A DNA stretch of 64,000 nt from CAVSCR01 sp963726575 (GCA_963726575.1 CAVSCR010000007.1:372001-436000); one strand, 5' to 3'. Positions 44,033 through 51,814 are shown, numbered from the stretch's first letter. The notes: generated by a model not told the origin, from the letters alone. A program made the numbers and translations.

Positions 44033-44812
44033 TCAGCGGGCTTGCCAGGTCGGGGGGCGGCCCTCGGCGAACGCACGCGGGCCCTCCAGCGCGTCCTGTG
44101 ACGTCAACATCGCCTGGTAGGCGGCCAGCTCACCGCTGCGCATCCGGGCGAACCCGGCGGCGACTTCGAGCGTCGCCGTGGCGCGCAGGACCTCGAGAAC
44201 CGCCGCCACGGCCAGCGGCGCGGCCGCGACGATCGCTCGCGCCAGCTGAAGTGCCGACGCCATCAGCTCGTCGCCGGGTACGACCCGGTTCACCACGCCC
44301 CAGCGGGCTGCCTCTTCGGCCGACATTCGGCGTCCGGTGAGCAGAAGCTCGGTGGCGATCGCCCGTGGCATGCGCTGAGGCAGCCGCAGCAGCCCGCCGG
44401 AGTCCGGGACGATCCCGAGGCCGACCTCGGGCAGCGCGAACTCGGCGTGGTGGGCGGCGACCACGAGATCGGCTGCCAGTGCCAGCTCGAACCCGCCCCC
44501 GAACGCGATGCCGTTGACCGCCGCGATGACCGGCTTGCCGAGGTCGAACAGCTCGGTGAGCCCCGCGAACCCACCCGGGCCGTGGTCGGCGTCCACGGCT
44601 TCGCCGGCGGCAGCGGCCTTGAGGTCCCAGCCGGCACTGAAGAAGCGCTCGCCGGCCCCGGTCAGGATCGCGACCCGCAGCGAGTCATCGTCGCGCAGCC
44701 GGGCGAATGCGGCGTACAGCTCGTTGCTGACGGCGACGTTGACGGCGTTGGCCTTGGGATTGTCCAAGGTGACGACCAGGACTCCGTCGTCGACCGTCGT
44801 GTGCACCGTCAT
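44033..44812 (-). CDS. caiD: CaiD-like crotonobetainyl-CoA hydratase (enoyl-CoA hydratase family)
   Basis: A 259-residue crotonase. It is unusually close to carnitinyl-CoA dehydratase CaiD over long stretches: GAGERFFSAGWDLKAAAAGE, DHGPGGFAGLTELFDLGKPV, AFGGGFELALAADLVVAAHH, FALPEVGLGIVPDSGGLLRL and TGRRMSAEEAARWGVVNRVV. Glu in the ALPEVGLGIVPD region matches the catalytic acid. It would interconvert crotonobetainyl-CoA and carnitinyl-CoA. Its start overlaps the acyl-CoA dehydrogenase stop by four bases. No caiB-type CoA-transferase or caiC ligase is in the window. Confidence 0.8.
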   Translation of the reverse strand: MTVHTTVDDGVLVVTLDNPKANAVNVAVSNELYAAFARLRDDDSLRVAILTGAGERFFSAGWDLKAAAAGEAVDADHGPGGFAGLTELFDLGKPVIAAVNGIAFGGGFELALAADLVVAAHHAEFALPEVGLGIVPDSGGLLRLPQRMPRAIATELLLTGRRMSAEEAARWGVVNRVVPGDELMASALQLARAIVAAAPLAVAAVLEVLRATATLEVAAGFARMRSGELAAYQAMLTSQDALEGPRAFAEGRPPTWQAR

Positions 44813-45978
44813 CGCTTCTTCGCCTCCAGGGGGCGCAGCAGCGCGCGCGAGATGATGTGGCGCTGGATCTCACTCGTACCGTCCCAGATCCGCTCCACCC
44901 GCGCATCCCGCCACCAGCGCTCCACCTGGTACTCGCGCACCAGACCCATGCCCCCAAAAGCCTGTACGGCCCGGTCGGTGACGCGTCCGAGGGCTTCGGT
45001 GGCGTACAGCTTGGCCATCGCCACGTCGGTGTCGGTCAACGTCCCGGCGGCGGCGCGTGACGCCGCTTGCAGCGTGAGCAGCTGAGCTGCCTCGATCTCG
45101 ACGGCGGAGTCGGCGAGCTGGAAGCCCAGACCCTGGAACCGACCGACCGGTTGTCCGAACTGCTCGCGCGTGGCCGCCCACTCCAACGCGGTGGCCAGCA
45201 CGCGCTGGGCGCGGCCGACGCAGTTCGCCGCCACGGCCAGACGCGTGGCGCCCAGCCACTGGCCCATGAGGTCGAACCCGCGGCCCTCGTCTCCGAGCAG
45301 GGCGTCAGCCGGAACGCGCGCGTTCTCGAAATGCAGCTCGCAGTGGTGGTAGCCGCGGTGCGAGACGCTGGGTGAACCTTTGGTGATCGTGAGTCCGGTC
45401 ACATCGGTGTCGACCAGGAACGTGGAGATCAGCTTCCTCGGACCCCTTGATGTCTCCTCGACGCCCGTGGCCGCGAACAAGATGATGAAGTCGCTGATGT
45501 CGGCATGGCTGATGAACTGCTTGGTCCCGTTGATCACCCAGCCGTCGTCCTCGCGCTCGGCATGACAGGTCATGCCGCGGACATCGGACCCGGCGCCCGG
45601 CTCGGTCATGGCGAGGCACTCGAACCGTTCACCGCGGATCGCCGGGAGCAGGTAACGCTCGCGCTGCTCGCCTGTGCAACCCAGCAAGATGTTGCTCGGC
45701 CGCGCTACCAGGTGATGTAACGCGAACGACGTGCGGCCGAGCTCGCGTTCGACCAGCGTCAGCGTAACGGGGTCGAGTCCACCACCGCCGAGTTCCTCGG
45801 GCATGTTCGCCGCATACAGACCCGACGAGACGGCCTTCGCGCGGATGCTTGTCCGCAGCTCGGCAGGCACCTCGTCGAGCCGCTCGACCTCGTCTTCGTG
45901 CGGCATCAACTCATTGGCGACGAAGTCGCTGACGCTCTCCACGACCAAGCGCTGCTCGTCGCTGAGTTCGAAGTCCAT
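44809..45978 (-). CDS. Acyl-CoA dehydrogenase, probably gamma-butyrobetainyl-/crotonobetainyl-CoA
   Basis: A 389-residue flavin enzyme. Visible features: AMTEPGAGSDVRGMTCHAER near residue 123, VINGTKQFISHADISDFIIL near 151-170, the FAD/CoA segment QFGQPVGRFQGLGFQLADSA, and near the C-terminus QAFGGMGLVREYQVERWWRD with RIWDGTSEIQRHIISR; Glu in this region or near it is the catalytic base of the family. With caiD coupled behind it, the best substrate is gamma-butyrobetainyl-CoA (desaturation), or the reverse reduction as in CaiA. Electrons could enter the etfAB pair. A fatty-acid substrate remains possible. Confidence 0.8.
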   Translation of the reverse strand: MDFELSDEQRLVVESVSDFVANELMPHEDEVERLDEVPAELRTSIRAKAVSSGLYAANMPEELGGGGLDPVTLTLVERELGRTSFALHHLVARPSNILLGCTGEQRERYLLPAIRGERFECLAMTEPGAGSDVRGMTCHAEREDDGWVINGTKQFISHADISDFIILFAATGVEETSRGPRKLISTFLVDTDVTGLTITKGSPSVSHRGYHHCELHFENARVPADALLGDEGRGFDLMGQWLGATRLAVAANCVGRAQRVLATALEWAATREQFGQPVGRFQGLGFQLADSAVEIEAAQLLTLQAASRAAAGTLTDTDVAMAKLYATEALGRVTDRAVQAFGGMGLVREYQVERWWRDARVERIWDGTSEIQRHIISRALLRPLEAKKR

Positions 45979-46024
45979 GTCGGCCTCTCGGTATGCGGGT
46001 GCTGCTGGGTCAGGGCGGTCGAGC

Positions 46025-46594
46025 TCAGGGACGCGGGTCGGGGATCCGCATGACGTGGCCTACGTAGTCGGGCACCGGCAGCGTGGCGTGAGCCTGCCGG
46101 ATCGCTACCAGCCGGTCGTAGAGGTAGTCCGGCAACGGCGCCACCTTGCCTGCGGCCATATCCACGTGGAGCAGCATCTGTTCCGCCGTAGCGATCATCT
46201 CCGCAGTGTCGCCATGGCGCATCTCGTGGGTCAGGTGGACGCGCTTGCGGTCGACTCCGAGTACCTGCAGCGTCATCGTGAGCGGGTCACCTTCGGAGAC
46301 CTCGCGCAGATGGTGCAGGTGCGTCTCGGCGGTGTAGAGCGAGCCACCCTCGGCGCGGTAGGTCTCATCGATACCGAAGAAGCGGAAGAAGGCGTCAGCG
46401 TTGTCGCCGAACGCCAGGAGGTAGCACGACTCGCTCATGTGACCGTTGTAGTCGACCCACTCCGGCTTGACCGGGGTGTCGTGCAGATGCAGCGGAGCAT
46501 CGATTGGCGCCGCGGGATCCCAGCCGGTGTGCAGGATCCCCTCGCGCGGTGTCGTGACGCGAGACGTGGAACGTGAGTCGTCGGCCTGGCTCAT
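46025..46594 (-). CDS. Hotdog thioesterase of the carnitine cluster (first of two)
   Basis: A 189-residue 4HBT-type thioesterase. The core is WVDYNGHMSESCYLLAFGDN near residues 47-66, with the Asp-Tyr-Asn-Gly-His-Met motif shared with betainyl-CoA thioesterases, then LYTAETHLHHLREVSEGDPL. ATG at 46594 was chosen because GAGGGAG lies 5 bases upstream; earlier Met codons add a non-conserved tail. It is divergent from the second thioesterase across 29 bp and lies upstream of the acyl-CoA dehydrogenase. Likely substrates are carnitinyl-CoA or betainyl-CoA. Confidence 0.8.
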   Translation of the reverse strand: MSQADDSRSTSRVTTPREGILHTGWDPAAPIDAPLHLHDTPVKPEWVDYNGHMSESCYLLAFGDNADAFFRFFGIDETYRAEGGSLYTAETHLHHLREVSEGDPLTMTLQVLGVDRKRVHLTHEMRHGDTAEMIATAEQMLLHVDMAAGKVAPLPDYLYDRLVAIRQAHATLPVPDYVGHVMRIPDPRP

Positions 46595-46623
46595 CGAACT
46601 CCCTCGCATGGCAGGATCCTCGC

Positions 46624-47139
46624 GTGGCAACCGATTCGAGCGGCAGCGCCGTGGACCCGCTGTCCAGCGCCCCCTACACGTCCTACCGCACAGCCGTGCG
46701 TGCGGAATGGATCGACTACAACGGGCACATGAACGACGCCGCCTATGCGCAAGTGCTTACCGACGCCAACGAGCAGTTCCTTGCCGCGTTGGGGCTCAGT
46801 GCCGACTATCGGGACGAAACCGGCTGCGGGCTGTACACCGTCGAGACGCACATCAGATTCCTTCGCGAGGTGTCGGCCAGCGACATCGTGGCCGCGCAGA
46901 CCATGTTGGTCGAGCACGACGCCAAACGGGTCCGCCTGCACACCACGCTGGTCGATGACGCCACACAGGAGGCGGTGGCCACCGGTGAGTCGCTGTACCT
47001 GAACGTCGATCAGTCGGCGGGCAAGGTCACCCCGTTCCCCGACGACCGAGCCGGGACGCTGGGACGGGTGCAACAGGTTCATGACGGTCTGGATCGTCCT
47101 TCTCATCTCGGCGCCGGAGTGGCAGCTCCGCGGCGTTAG
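46624..47139 (+). CDS. Hotdog thioesterase of the carnitine cluster (second)
   Basis: A 171-residue paralogue of the divergent thioesterase: WIDYNGHMNDAAYAQVLTDA, GLYTVETHIRFLREVSASDI and DAKRVRLHTTLVDDATQEAV align position by position with it. GTG at 46624 was used. Betainyl-CoA thioesterase (CdhB) is the expected third enzyme of carnitine degradation and often follows or is fused to carnitine dehydrogenase; here it overlaps the end of that gene on the opposite strand. Having two close paralogues side by side suggests different CoA esters. Confidence 0.8.
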   Translation: MATDSSGSAVDPLSSAPYTSYRTAVRAEWIDYNGHMNDAAYAQVLTDANEQFLAALGLSADYRDETGCGLYTVETHIRFLREVSASDIVAAQTMLVEHDAKRVRLHTTLVDDATQEAVATGESLYLNVDQSAGKVTPFPDDRAGTLGRVQQVHDGLDRPSHLGAGVAAPRR

Positions 47140-48167
47140 TCGTGGCCTGACGTGCTGGCTTGCTCAGCGCGCGCCTGCAGGTCGCGCTCGTAGGAGGCGA
47201 GGACCGCCCCAGCGGCATAGTCGGTGGTGCGCAAGCCGGACATGATCGCCACCAGGCAGTCGTCGCGCAGTCGCTCCAGCTCGCGCACTGACGCCCCGCG
47301 GGCCTGGGCATCGGACTGCTGCTCGATGCGGTCGAGCAGTTCGTCGGTGAGTTCCGGCACGTCGGTGAGTCGACTCCATGGCCACTGCAGGGCGGGACCG
47401 AACTGCTCCATGAAGTGGCGCATGCCGCCCTCCCCGCCGGCGATCCGGTAGGTGAGCATCGTGCCCATCGCCGCCCACCGGAGCCCGGCTCCGAACCGGA
47501 TCGCATCGTCGACGTCCTCGACCGTCGCGACGCCGTCGGCCACAAGACCGAGCGCCTCGCGCCACAACGCCTCGAGCAGCCGATCGGCGACGAAGCCGTC
47601 GATCTCCTTGCGGATCGTCAACGGTCGCATCCCGATGTGCCGGTAGACCGCTGCGGCGCGCTCCACTGCGGAGTCGCTGGTGAGCGACCCCGGCACGACC
47701 TCGACCAGCGGAAGCAGGTAGACCGGGTTGAAAGGGTGTCCCACCACCAGCCGCTCGGGGTGGGTCATGTCCTGCTGGAGCAGCGTCGGGAGCAAGCCCG
47801 ACGTCGACGTGCCGAACACGACGTCGGCGGCCGCCGACCTGCTCGCCTCGGCGAGCAACGGGCGCTTGAGGTCCTCGCGCTCCGGTGCGCTCTCCTGCAC
47901 GAACTGAACGCCGTCAACTGCTTCGGCCACGGAGCGGACCACCCGCACCTTGCCCTCAGCCGGCATGGGCGCCTCTGTCAAAGTGCCCCAGGCCCGGCGC
48001 GCGTTGGTCATCATCTCGTCGACCTTGCGCTCGGCTTGCGGGTCGGGGTCGTACAGGGCGACGTCGACGCCGTTGAGCGCGAAGCGCGCCGCCCAGCCAC
48101 CGCCGATCACACCGCCGCCTAGCAGGCCGACGGCTGTGACGTCGGTTGCGGTGACCGGCTCAGCCAT
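47136..48167 (-). CDS. cdhA: L-carnitine dehydrogenase
   Basis: A 343-residue 3-hydroxyacyl-CoA-dehydrogenase-like enzyme that oxidises L-carnitine to 3-dehydrocarnitine with NAD. The NAD motif is VGLLGGGVIGGGWAARFALN; VVGHPFNPVYLLPLVEVVPG holds the catalytic His; RIAGGEGGMRHFMEQFGPAL followed by WPWSRLTDVPELT is typical of carnitine dehydrogenases and not of beta-oxidation enzymes. In many bacteria it is fused to a C-terminal hotdog thioesterase; here that activity is in separate genes next door. Its start overlaps the end of the BKACE gene by eight bases. Confidence 0.88.
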   Translation of the reverse strand: MAEPVTATDVTAVGLLGGGVIGGGWAARFALNGVDVALYDPDPQAERKVDEMMTNARRAWGTLTEAPMPAEGKVRVVRSVAEAVDGVQFVQESAPEREDLKRPLLAEASRSAAADVVFGTSTSGLLPTLLQQDMTHPERLVVGHPFNPVYLLPLVEVVPGSLTSDSAVERAAAVYRHIGMRPLTIRKEIDGFVADRLLEALWREALGLVADGVATVEDVDDAIRFGAGLRWAAMGTMLTYRIAGGEGGMRHFMEQFGPALQWPWSRLTDVPELTDELLDRIEQQSDAQARGASVRELERLRDDCLVAIMSGLRTTDYAAGAVLASYERDLQARAEQASTSGHD

Positions 48168-49068
48168 GCTTGACCAGGCCGAGCTTGTCGCGCACCTCGG
48201 CCGGTGTCATGACCTGGATGTTCATGGACTCCAGCAGCGTCTTGGCCCGAGCGACGAGCTGTCCGTTGGTGGCGAGCTGCCCACGCGACAGGTACAGGTT
48301 GTCCTCGAGGCCCACGCGAACGTTCCCGCCCATGAGCGGGGACAGCGCCGCGTAAGGCAGCTGGAAACGGCTGATCGAGAACGCCGAGAAGTTCGCGCCC
48401 GGAGGCAGGTTGTTGACCATGGCCTGGAACGTCGAGACGTCGTTGGGTGCGCCGTAGGGGATGCCCATGCACAGCTGCACCAACGCGGGGTTGTCGATCA
48501 GACCCTCGTTCACCAGCTCGTTGAGAAGCACGAGGTCGCCGGTGTCGAACACCTCGACCTCTGGCTTCACGCCGAGGTCTTTGATGCCTTTGGCCATCGC
48601 GCGCACCATGGCTGGCGTGTTCACCATGATGTAGTCGCCGCCCGCGGCGAAGTTCATGGTGCCTGCGTCGAGGGAGCAGATCTCCGGCTGGAGCTCGGCG
48701 ACGTGGGCGAGCCGGTCGGTGACGCTGGCCATGTCGGTGCCCGAGTCGTTGGGCGGCAGCGGGGAATCGGGGGAACCCAGCACGAGGTCGCCGCCCATGC
48801 CCGTGGTCAGGTTGATGACCACGTCGACGCCGGAATCGCGGATCCGTTCGACCACCTGCGCGTAGAGCTTGGGGTCGCGAGCACCCTTCCCGGTGTCGGG
48901 GTTGCGCACGTGGATGTGCACCACAGCCGCGCCTGCGGCGGCGGCCTCGAGCGCGGAGGCGGCGATCTCGTCCGGCGTCACCGGCACCTTGTCGCTGATG
49001 CCCGTGGAGTCACCGGAACCGGTGACCGCGCAGGTGATGAAGGACGCAGAACTGACGGACAGCGGCAC
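48160..49068 (-). CDS. cdhC: 3-dehydrocarnitine cleavage enzyme (BKACE/DUF849 family, CdhC-like)
   Basis: A 302-residue TIM-barrel zinc enzyme of the beta-keto acid cleavage family. It would react 3-dehydrocarnitine with acetyl-CoA to give betainyl-CoA and acetoacetate. Family marks are FITCAVTGSGDSTGISDKVP at the start, the zinc histidines in AAAVVHIHVRNPDTGKGARD near 49-67, VVINLTTGMGGDLVLGSPDS and MGGNVRVGLEDNLYLSRGQL near 258-277. Specificity within BKACE cannot be read from the sequence alone; coupling to a carnitine dehydrogenase makes dehydrocarnitine the best guess. It is the first gene of the minus-strand transcript, divergent from an iclR gene. Confidence 0.86.
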   Translation of the reverse strand: MPLSVSSASFITCAVTGSGDSTGISDKVPVTPDEIAASALEAAAAGAAVVHIHVRNPDTGKGARDPKLYAQVVERIRDSGVDVVINLTTGMGGDLVLGSPDSPLPPNDSGTDMASVTDRLAHVAELQPEICSLDAGTMNFAAGGDYIMVNTPAMVRAMAKGIKDLGVKPEVEVFDTGDLVLLNELVNEGLIDNPALVQLCMGIPYGAPNDVSTFQAMVNNLPPGANFSAFSISRFQLPYAALSPLMGGNVRVGLEDNLYLSRGQLATNGQLVARAKTLLESMNIQVMTPAEVRDKLGLVKHG

Positions 49069-49117
49069 GGTGGCCTCCAGGCGAAAGCGACGGGATGACG
49101 TGGTTCGAGCACTGACT

Positions 49118-49133
49118 CATATTGCATGATATG
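49118..49133. promoter_or_regulatory. Inverted repeat CATAT-N6-ATATG in the carnitine cluster promoter
   Basis: A 5-bp inverted repeat with TGCATG spacer lies 50 bp upstream of cdhC, in the gap shared with the divergent iclR gene. It is AT-rich in GC-rich DNA. It could be the IclR operator or part of the cdhC promoter. Confidence 0.4.
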
Positions 49134-49265
49134 AACGAAGCGCTACTATCGTGAACACGCTACCCGATCCAGCCGCCGATCTGTCAAGACCGGCGGATCT
49201 TTCAAGACCGGAGGTGCGACATCACGCTGACCTCGAGCCGGGGACCGGCCCAGCCGGTCCAGTCG

Positions 49266-49988
49266 GTGGACCGGGCGATGACGCTGTTGGCCGCGGTGGC
49301 CGACGCCGACCACGCCCCCACAGTGGCGGAACTGGCGCAGCAGTGCGACCTCAACCGGAGCACCGCCTGGCGTCTGCTGGCGACCTTGGAGGCGCACGGA
49401 CTGGTCGAGCGGGACCAGCACAGCGGCGGGTACTCCGTGGGGTATGCGGCCCTTCGGCTGTCCGCCGCCGCCGACATGGACTCCCTGGCCCGGCGAATCC
49501 GTCCCGAGCTGGAGTCGCTGGCCGGGCGGGTGGGCGAGACGGTCAGCTTGGCCGTGGTGCGTCGCTTCAGCCTGGTGTACATCGACCACGTCTCGCTGCC
49601 CGGCCCGGCGTACGAACGTTGGACCGAGCATCAGCTGTCGCTGCACTCCACCTCCAGCGGCAAGATCTTCTTGGCCTGGCTCTCCCCCGACGAGCGCGAA
49701 GCTGCTCTGCCGCGCCGGCTCGAGCCGTTCACCGAGTCGACCCTCACCGATCGCGCGGCGCTGGAGTCCGACCTGGCGACAGCACGCGCGACCGGCTACG
49801 CCACCTGCATCGGGGAGGACGCGCAGTTCACCAATGGGGTGTCCGCCGCCGTGCTCGACACGCGACAACGGCCGATCGCCGTGATCAACGTCTGGGGCCC
49901 TGAGCGTCGGGTGCCACCCGAGCGGCTTCCCGCGCTCGGCACAGCCGCCGTCGAGACGGCCGTCCGCGTCGCCACGCTGCTGCGTTGA
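49266..49988 (+). CDS. IclR family regulator of the carnitine cluster
   Basis: A 240-residue IclR protein from the GTG used here: helix-turn-helix PTVAELAQQCDLNRSTAWRL near 19-38 and an effector domain with GETVSLAVVRRFSLVYIDHV, LSLHSTSSGKIFLAW and FTNGVSAAVLDTRQRPIAVI. IclR proteins normally begin a little earlier, and the upstream frame (SRGPAQPVQSVDRAM) is open and similar to them, but it contains no ATG, GTG or TTG back to a stop at 49152. A rare start (ATC at 49221 or CTG at 49227, behind GGAGG) or an indel is possible. It likely controls cdhC-cdhA. Confidence 0.82.
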   Translation: MDRAMTLLAAVADADHAPTVAELAQQCDLNRSTAWRLLATLEAHGLVERDQHSGGYSVGYAALRLSAAADMDSLARRIRPELESLAGRVGETVSLAVVRRFSLVYIDHVSLPGPAYERWTEHQLSLHSTSSGKIFLAWLSPDEREAALPRRLEPFTESTLTDRAALESDLATARATGYATCIGEDAQFTNGVSAAVLDTRQRPIAVINVWGPERRVPPERLPALGTAAVETAVRVATLLR

Positions 49989-49998
49989 GCACAACAGC

Positions 49999-50085
49999 TC
50001 AGCGCGGTGCCGCCAACGCGTCGATCCGGGTCTTCAGGAATCGGCGTTCGGCCGGCGGGGTCGCCACGTCCAACGCCATCCGATC
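49999..50085 (-). pseudogene. Remnant of an ECF42-type sigma factor C-terminus
   Basis: On the minus strand this reads MALDVATPPAERRFLKTRID, then ALAAPR and a stop. That matches the end of the intact sigma factor at 54820-56103 (LDLATAPAERRFLQNRID then RLTLS), with high DNA similarity too. Nothing upstream continues the homology, so only the last 29 or so codons survive. It marks a lost or partly duplicated second copy. Confidence 0.75.
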
Positions 50086-50221
50086 TACAAGTTGTCGTCG
50101 ATGACGTCACGCGTGCACGACCTCCACTCGGTCTGGGTCGACTCAACGGCACCACTTTCCGTCGGTCCGCGACGCCCTGGTCGCGTACCCGACATGACAG
50201 CAGAGACTCGGACGCGCCCGC

Positions 50222-50239
50222 GATCGGCACGTCCGTGCG
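50222..50239 (+). repeat. GATCGGCAC-type short repeat, copy 1
   Basis: An 18-bp sequence GATCGGCACGTCCGTGCG just beyond the 3' end of the small membrane protein gene. Related 18-mers occur at 50816, 51255 and 51768, each beside the end or start of a minus-strand gene. Confidence 0.5.
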
Positions 50240-50253
50240 GCCAGCCTCATGAC

Positions 50254-50757
50254 CTAGGTCTTGTCGTAGAACGGGACACCCAGCTGTGCAGCCAGCTGGG
50301 CCATGGTGGCTTTGTCTTCGAGGCAGGTGACGCAGTAGGAGCGCCAGGGCAAGTGCCGGTGTCCCGACAAGTGGGGCCAGGCCTGGACCACTTGTTGACC
50401 AACCACGACGCCCGCTCGCAGCGAAGGCGTGCTACCGAAGAGGCTGGTCGGGCCGGATCGTGGCCAGACTTCAACGGCTGTCACTGCGTCTCGTGGGACC
50501 GTGCGTCGGCGAACGACGGGGGTGATCGACACGGTCTGATCCCGAACCGTGATTCCGCTGAACAGGCCGATGGCGACCAGCGATGCGCCTGCCCCCACAA
50601 CGATCACGGTGAAGACGACAAGGAAGACGCGGGTTGCCGAGTCTGGTGAAGGCTCGTTTGGGACAGCCGGCGCGAGCATGAACGCGAGTACAAGCGGAAC
50701 GCCGACCCCAGCGAGTACCAGCGACCTGGAACCGCTGCGCCGGTAGTGGGTCTGCAC
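50254..50757 (-). CDS. Small membrane protein with two helices, unknown function
   Basis: A 167-residue protein with two transmembrane helices (LVLAGVGVPLVLAFMLAPAV and VFLVVFTVIVVGAGASLVAI) and a cytoplasmic C-terminal part (SGITVRDQTVSITPVVRRRT) that resembles the PH-like domain of small actinobacterial membrane proteins. GTG at 50757 is the start. I do not recognise a specific family. It is flanked on both sides by copies of the short GATCGGCAC repeat. Confidence 0.55.
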   Translation of the reverse strand: MQTHYRRSGSRSLVLAGVGVPLVLAFMLAPAVPNEPSPDSATRVFLVVFTVIVVGAGASLVAIGLFSGITVRDQTVSITPVVRRRTVPRDAVTAVEVWPRSGPTSLFGSTPSLRAGVVVGQQVVQAWPHLSGHRHLPWRSYCVTCLEDKATMAQLAAQLGVPFYDKT

Positions 50758-50815
50758 CTGTTGATCTTCGGGTTCGCCGGGTCAGCCCTTGACCAACCAG
50801 GGTGACCCCGCCCTG

Positions 50816-50833
50816 GATCGGCACGTCTGTGCG
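50816..50833 (+). repeat. GATCGGCAC-type short repeat, copy 2
   Basis: GATCGGCACGTCTGTGCG, one mismatch to copy 1, in the gap between the small membrane protein and the broken DUF732-like gene. Confidence 0.5.
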
Positions 50834-50865
50834 CACGCAGCTCCCCTTCGGCGGTGGCGCTCCGT

Positions 50866-51172
50866 CTACCGCTTGATCACCTGAACATCGGGGCACAAGT
50901 AACTCGACGCGGCGCTCGCGATAACTGCGGTCTCGCCTGGCTCTATGGGTGTGAGTCCGACGTGCATGTTATGGAAGGGCTGCCCATACCGCCAGCCATC
51001 GCAAGCAGCCTTTCCCACCGTGACTAGTTCCTCGTTGCCAACCCAGGAGAGTGAGGGAGCGTGGTTTGCGCACGTTGTCGAGATACCTCGTCTCAGCACT
51101 AGGGCCGCACCCCACGAGGACAACGGCAGTCCCAACGCCTAGGACGAGGGCGACCTGCCTTGCTCGGCCCAC
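50866..51172 (-). pseudogene. DUF732-like lipoprotein, frameshifted
   Basis: From GTG at 51172 one frame gives a lipoprotein signal (VALVLGVGTAVVLVGC) and the start of a mature protein (AETRYLDNVRK). The match to DUF732 then continues in another frame as HAPSLSWVGNEELVTVGKAA, CDGWRYG and ASAASSYLCPDVQVIKR with its usual two cysteines. One extra C near 51063 explains the break. About 100 residues in total fit the family, which is common in mycobacteria and relatives. Whether the gene is dead or mis-sequenced cannot be told. Confidence 0.55.
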
Positions 51173-51254
51173 GGTGATACCTCCGTCTGCACTCCCGTCT
51201 TGAGGGAGACATCGCAAGTCTGGCCCACCGGCGACACTCGGCGTACCCGCTCGC

Positions 51255-51272
51255 GATCGGCACGTCTGGGCG
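51255..51272 (+). repeat. GATCGGCAC-type short repeat, copy 3
   Basis: GATCGGCACGTCTGGGCG, just downstream of the VOC gene stop codon and 83 bp upstream of the DUF732-like gene. Confidence 0.5.
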
Positions 51273-51280
51273 TTCCGCGA

Positions 51281-51673
51281 TCAGCTCGGCGGGGCGAAGA
51301 ACTCCAGGGCGATGTTGTCGGGGTCCCGGAATGAGACGCCCGATCCGTAGCCGGCGTCCTTGATCCCGCCGTGAGCGATTCCCAGCTCATCCAGGCGGGC
51401 AGCCCAGGTTTCCAACTCGGCACGGTTGGCGCACCCGAAGGCGACGTGGTCCAGTCCGGGGCGTCGCTCGTGAAACGCGTCAGTGGTGGCCAGGTCGGGG
51501 AACTGATGTAGCCCCAGCAACGTGTCACCCAGCGCCCACACCACGTGCCGGAAAGGTCCGGTGTCCTCATCAAGCACCGGGTCGGCGTCGAACAGCAGCC
51601 GATACCAAGCGATGCTCCGGTCGAGGTCGCTGACGGTCACGGCAACGTGGGTCACCGCAGGGAAGTCGGTCAT
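51281..51673 (-). CDS. VOC family (glyoxalase/dioxygenase-like) protein
   Basis: A 130-residue vicinal-oxygen-chelate protein with two beta-alpha-beta-beta-beta repeats. The first metal ligand is His9 (VTHVAVTVSDLDRSIAWYRL), another is in PGLDHVAFGCANRAELETWA, and the C-terminal Glu is in RDPDNIALEFFAP. Members include glyoxalase I, extradiol dioxygenases and fosfomycin-resistance proteins; the sequence does not decide between them. It is a single-gene unit. Confidence 0.8.
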   Translation of the reverse strand: MTDFPAVTHVAVTVSDLDRSIAWYRLLFDADPVLDEDTGPFRHVVWALGDTLLGLHQFPDLATTDAFHERRPGLDHVAFGCANRAELETWAARLDELGIAHGGIKDAGYGSGVSFRDPDNIALEFFAPPS

Positions 51674-51767
51674 GTTGGCTCCATCCAGTCGGCGGCCTTT
51701 GAGTCATCTGCAGATCGTGAACCTAGCCGATCTTGATCGACTTCGCTCGCGCTCGGTCGCGAGCGCA

Positions 51768-51785
51768 GATCGGCACTTCGGCGCG
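51768..51785 (+). repeat. GATCGGCAC-type short repeat, weak copy 4
   Basis: GATCGGCACTTCGGCGCG shares the first nine bases with the other copies and then diverges. It lies downstream of the phosphotransferase gene stop. Confidence 0.3.
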
Positions 51786-51814
51786 CCAACAGATGGACGC
51801 GCCCACGGAGATCG

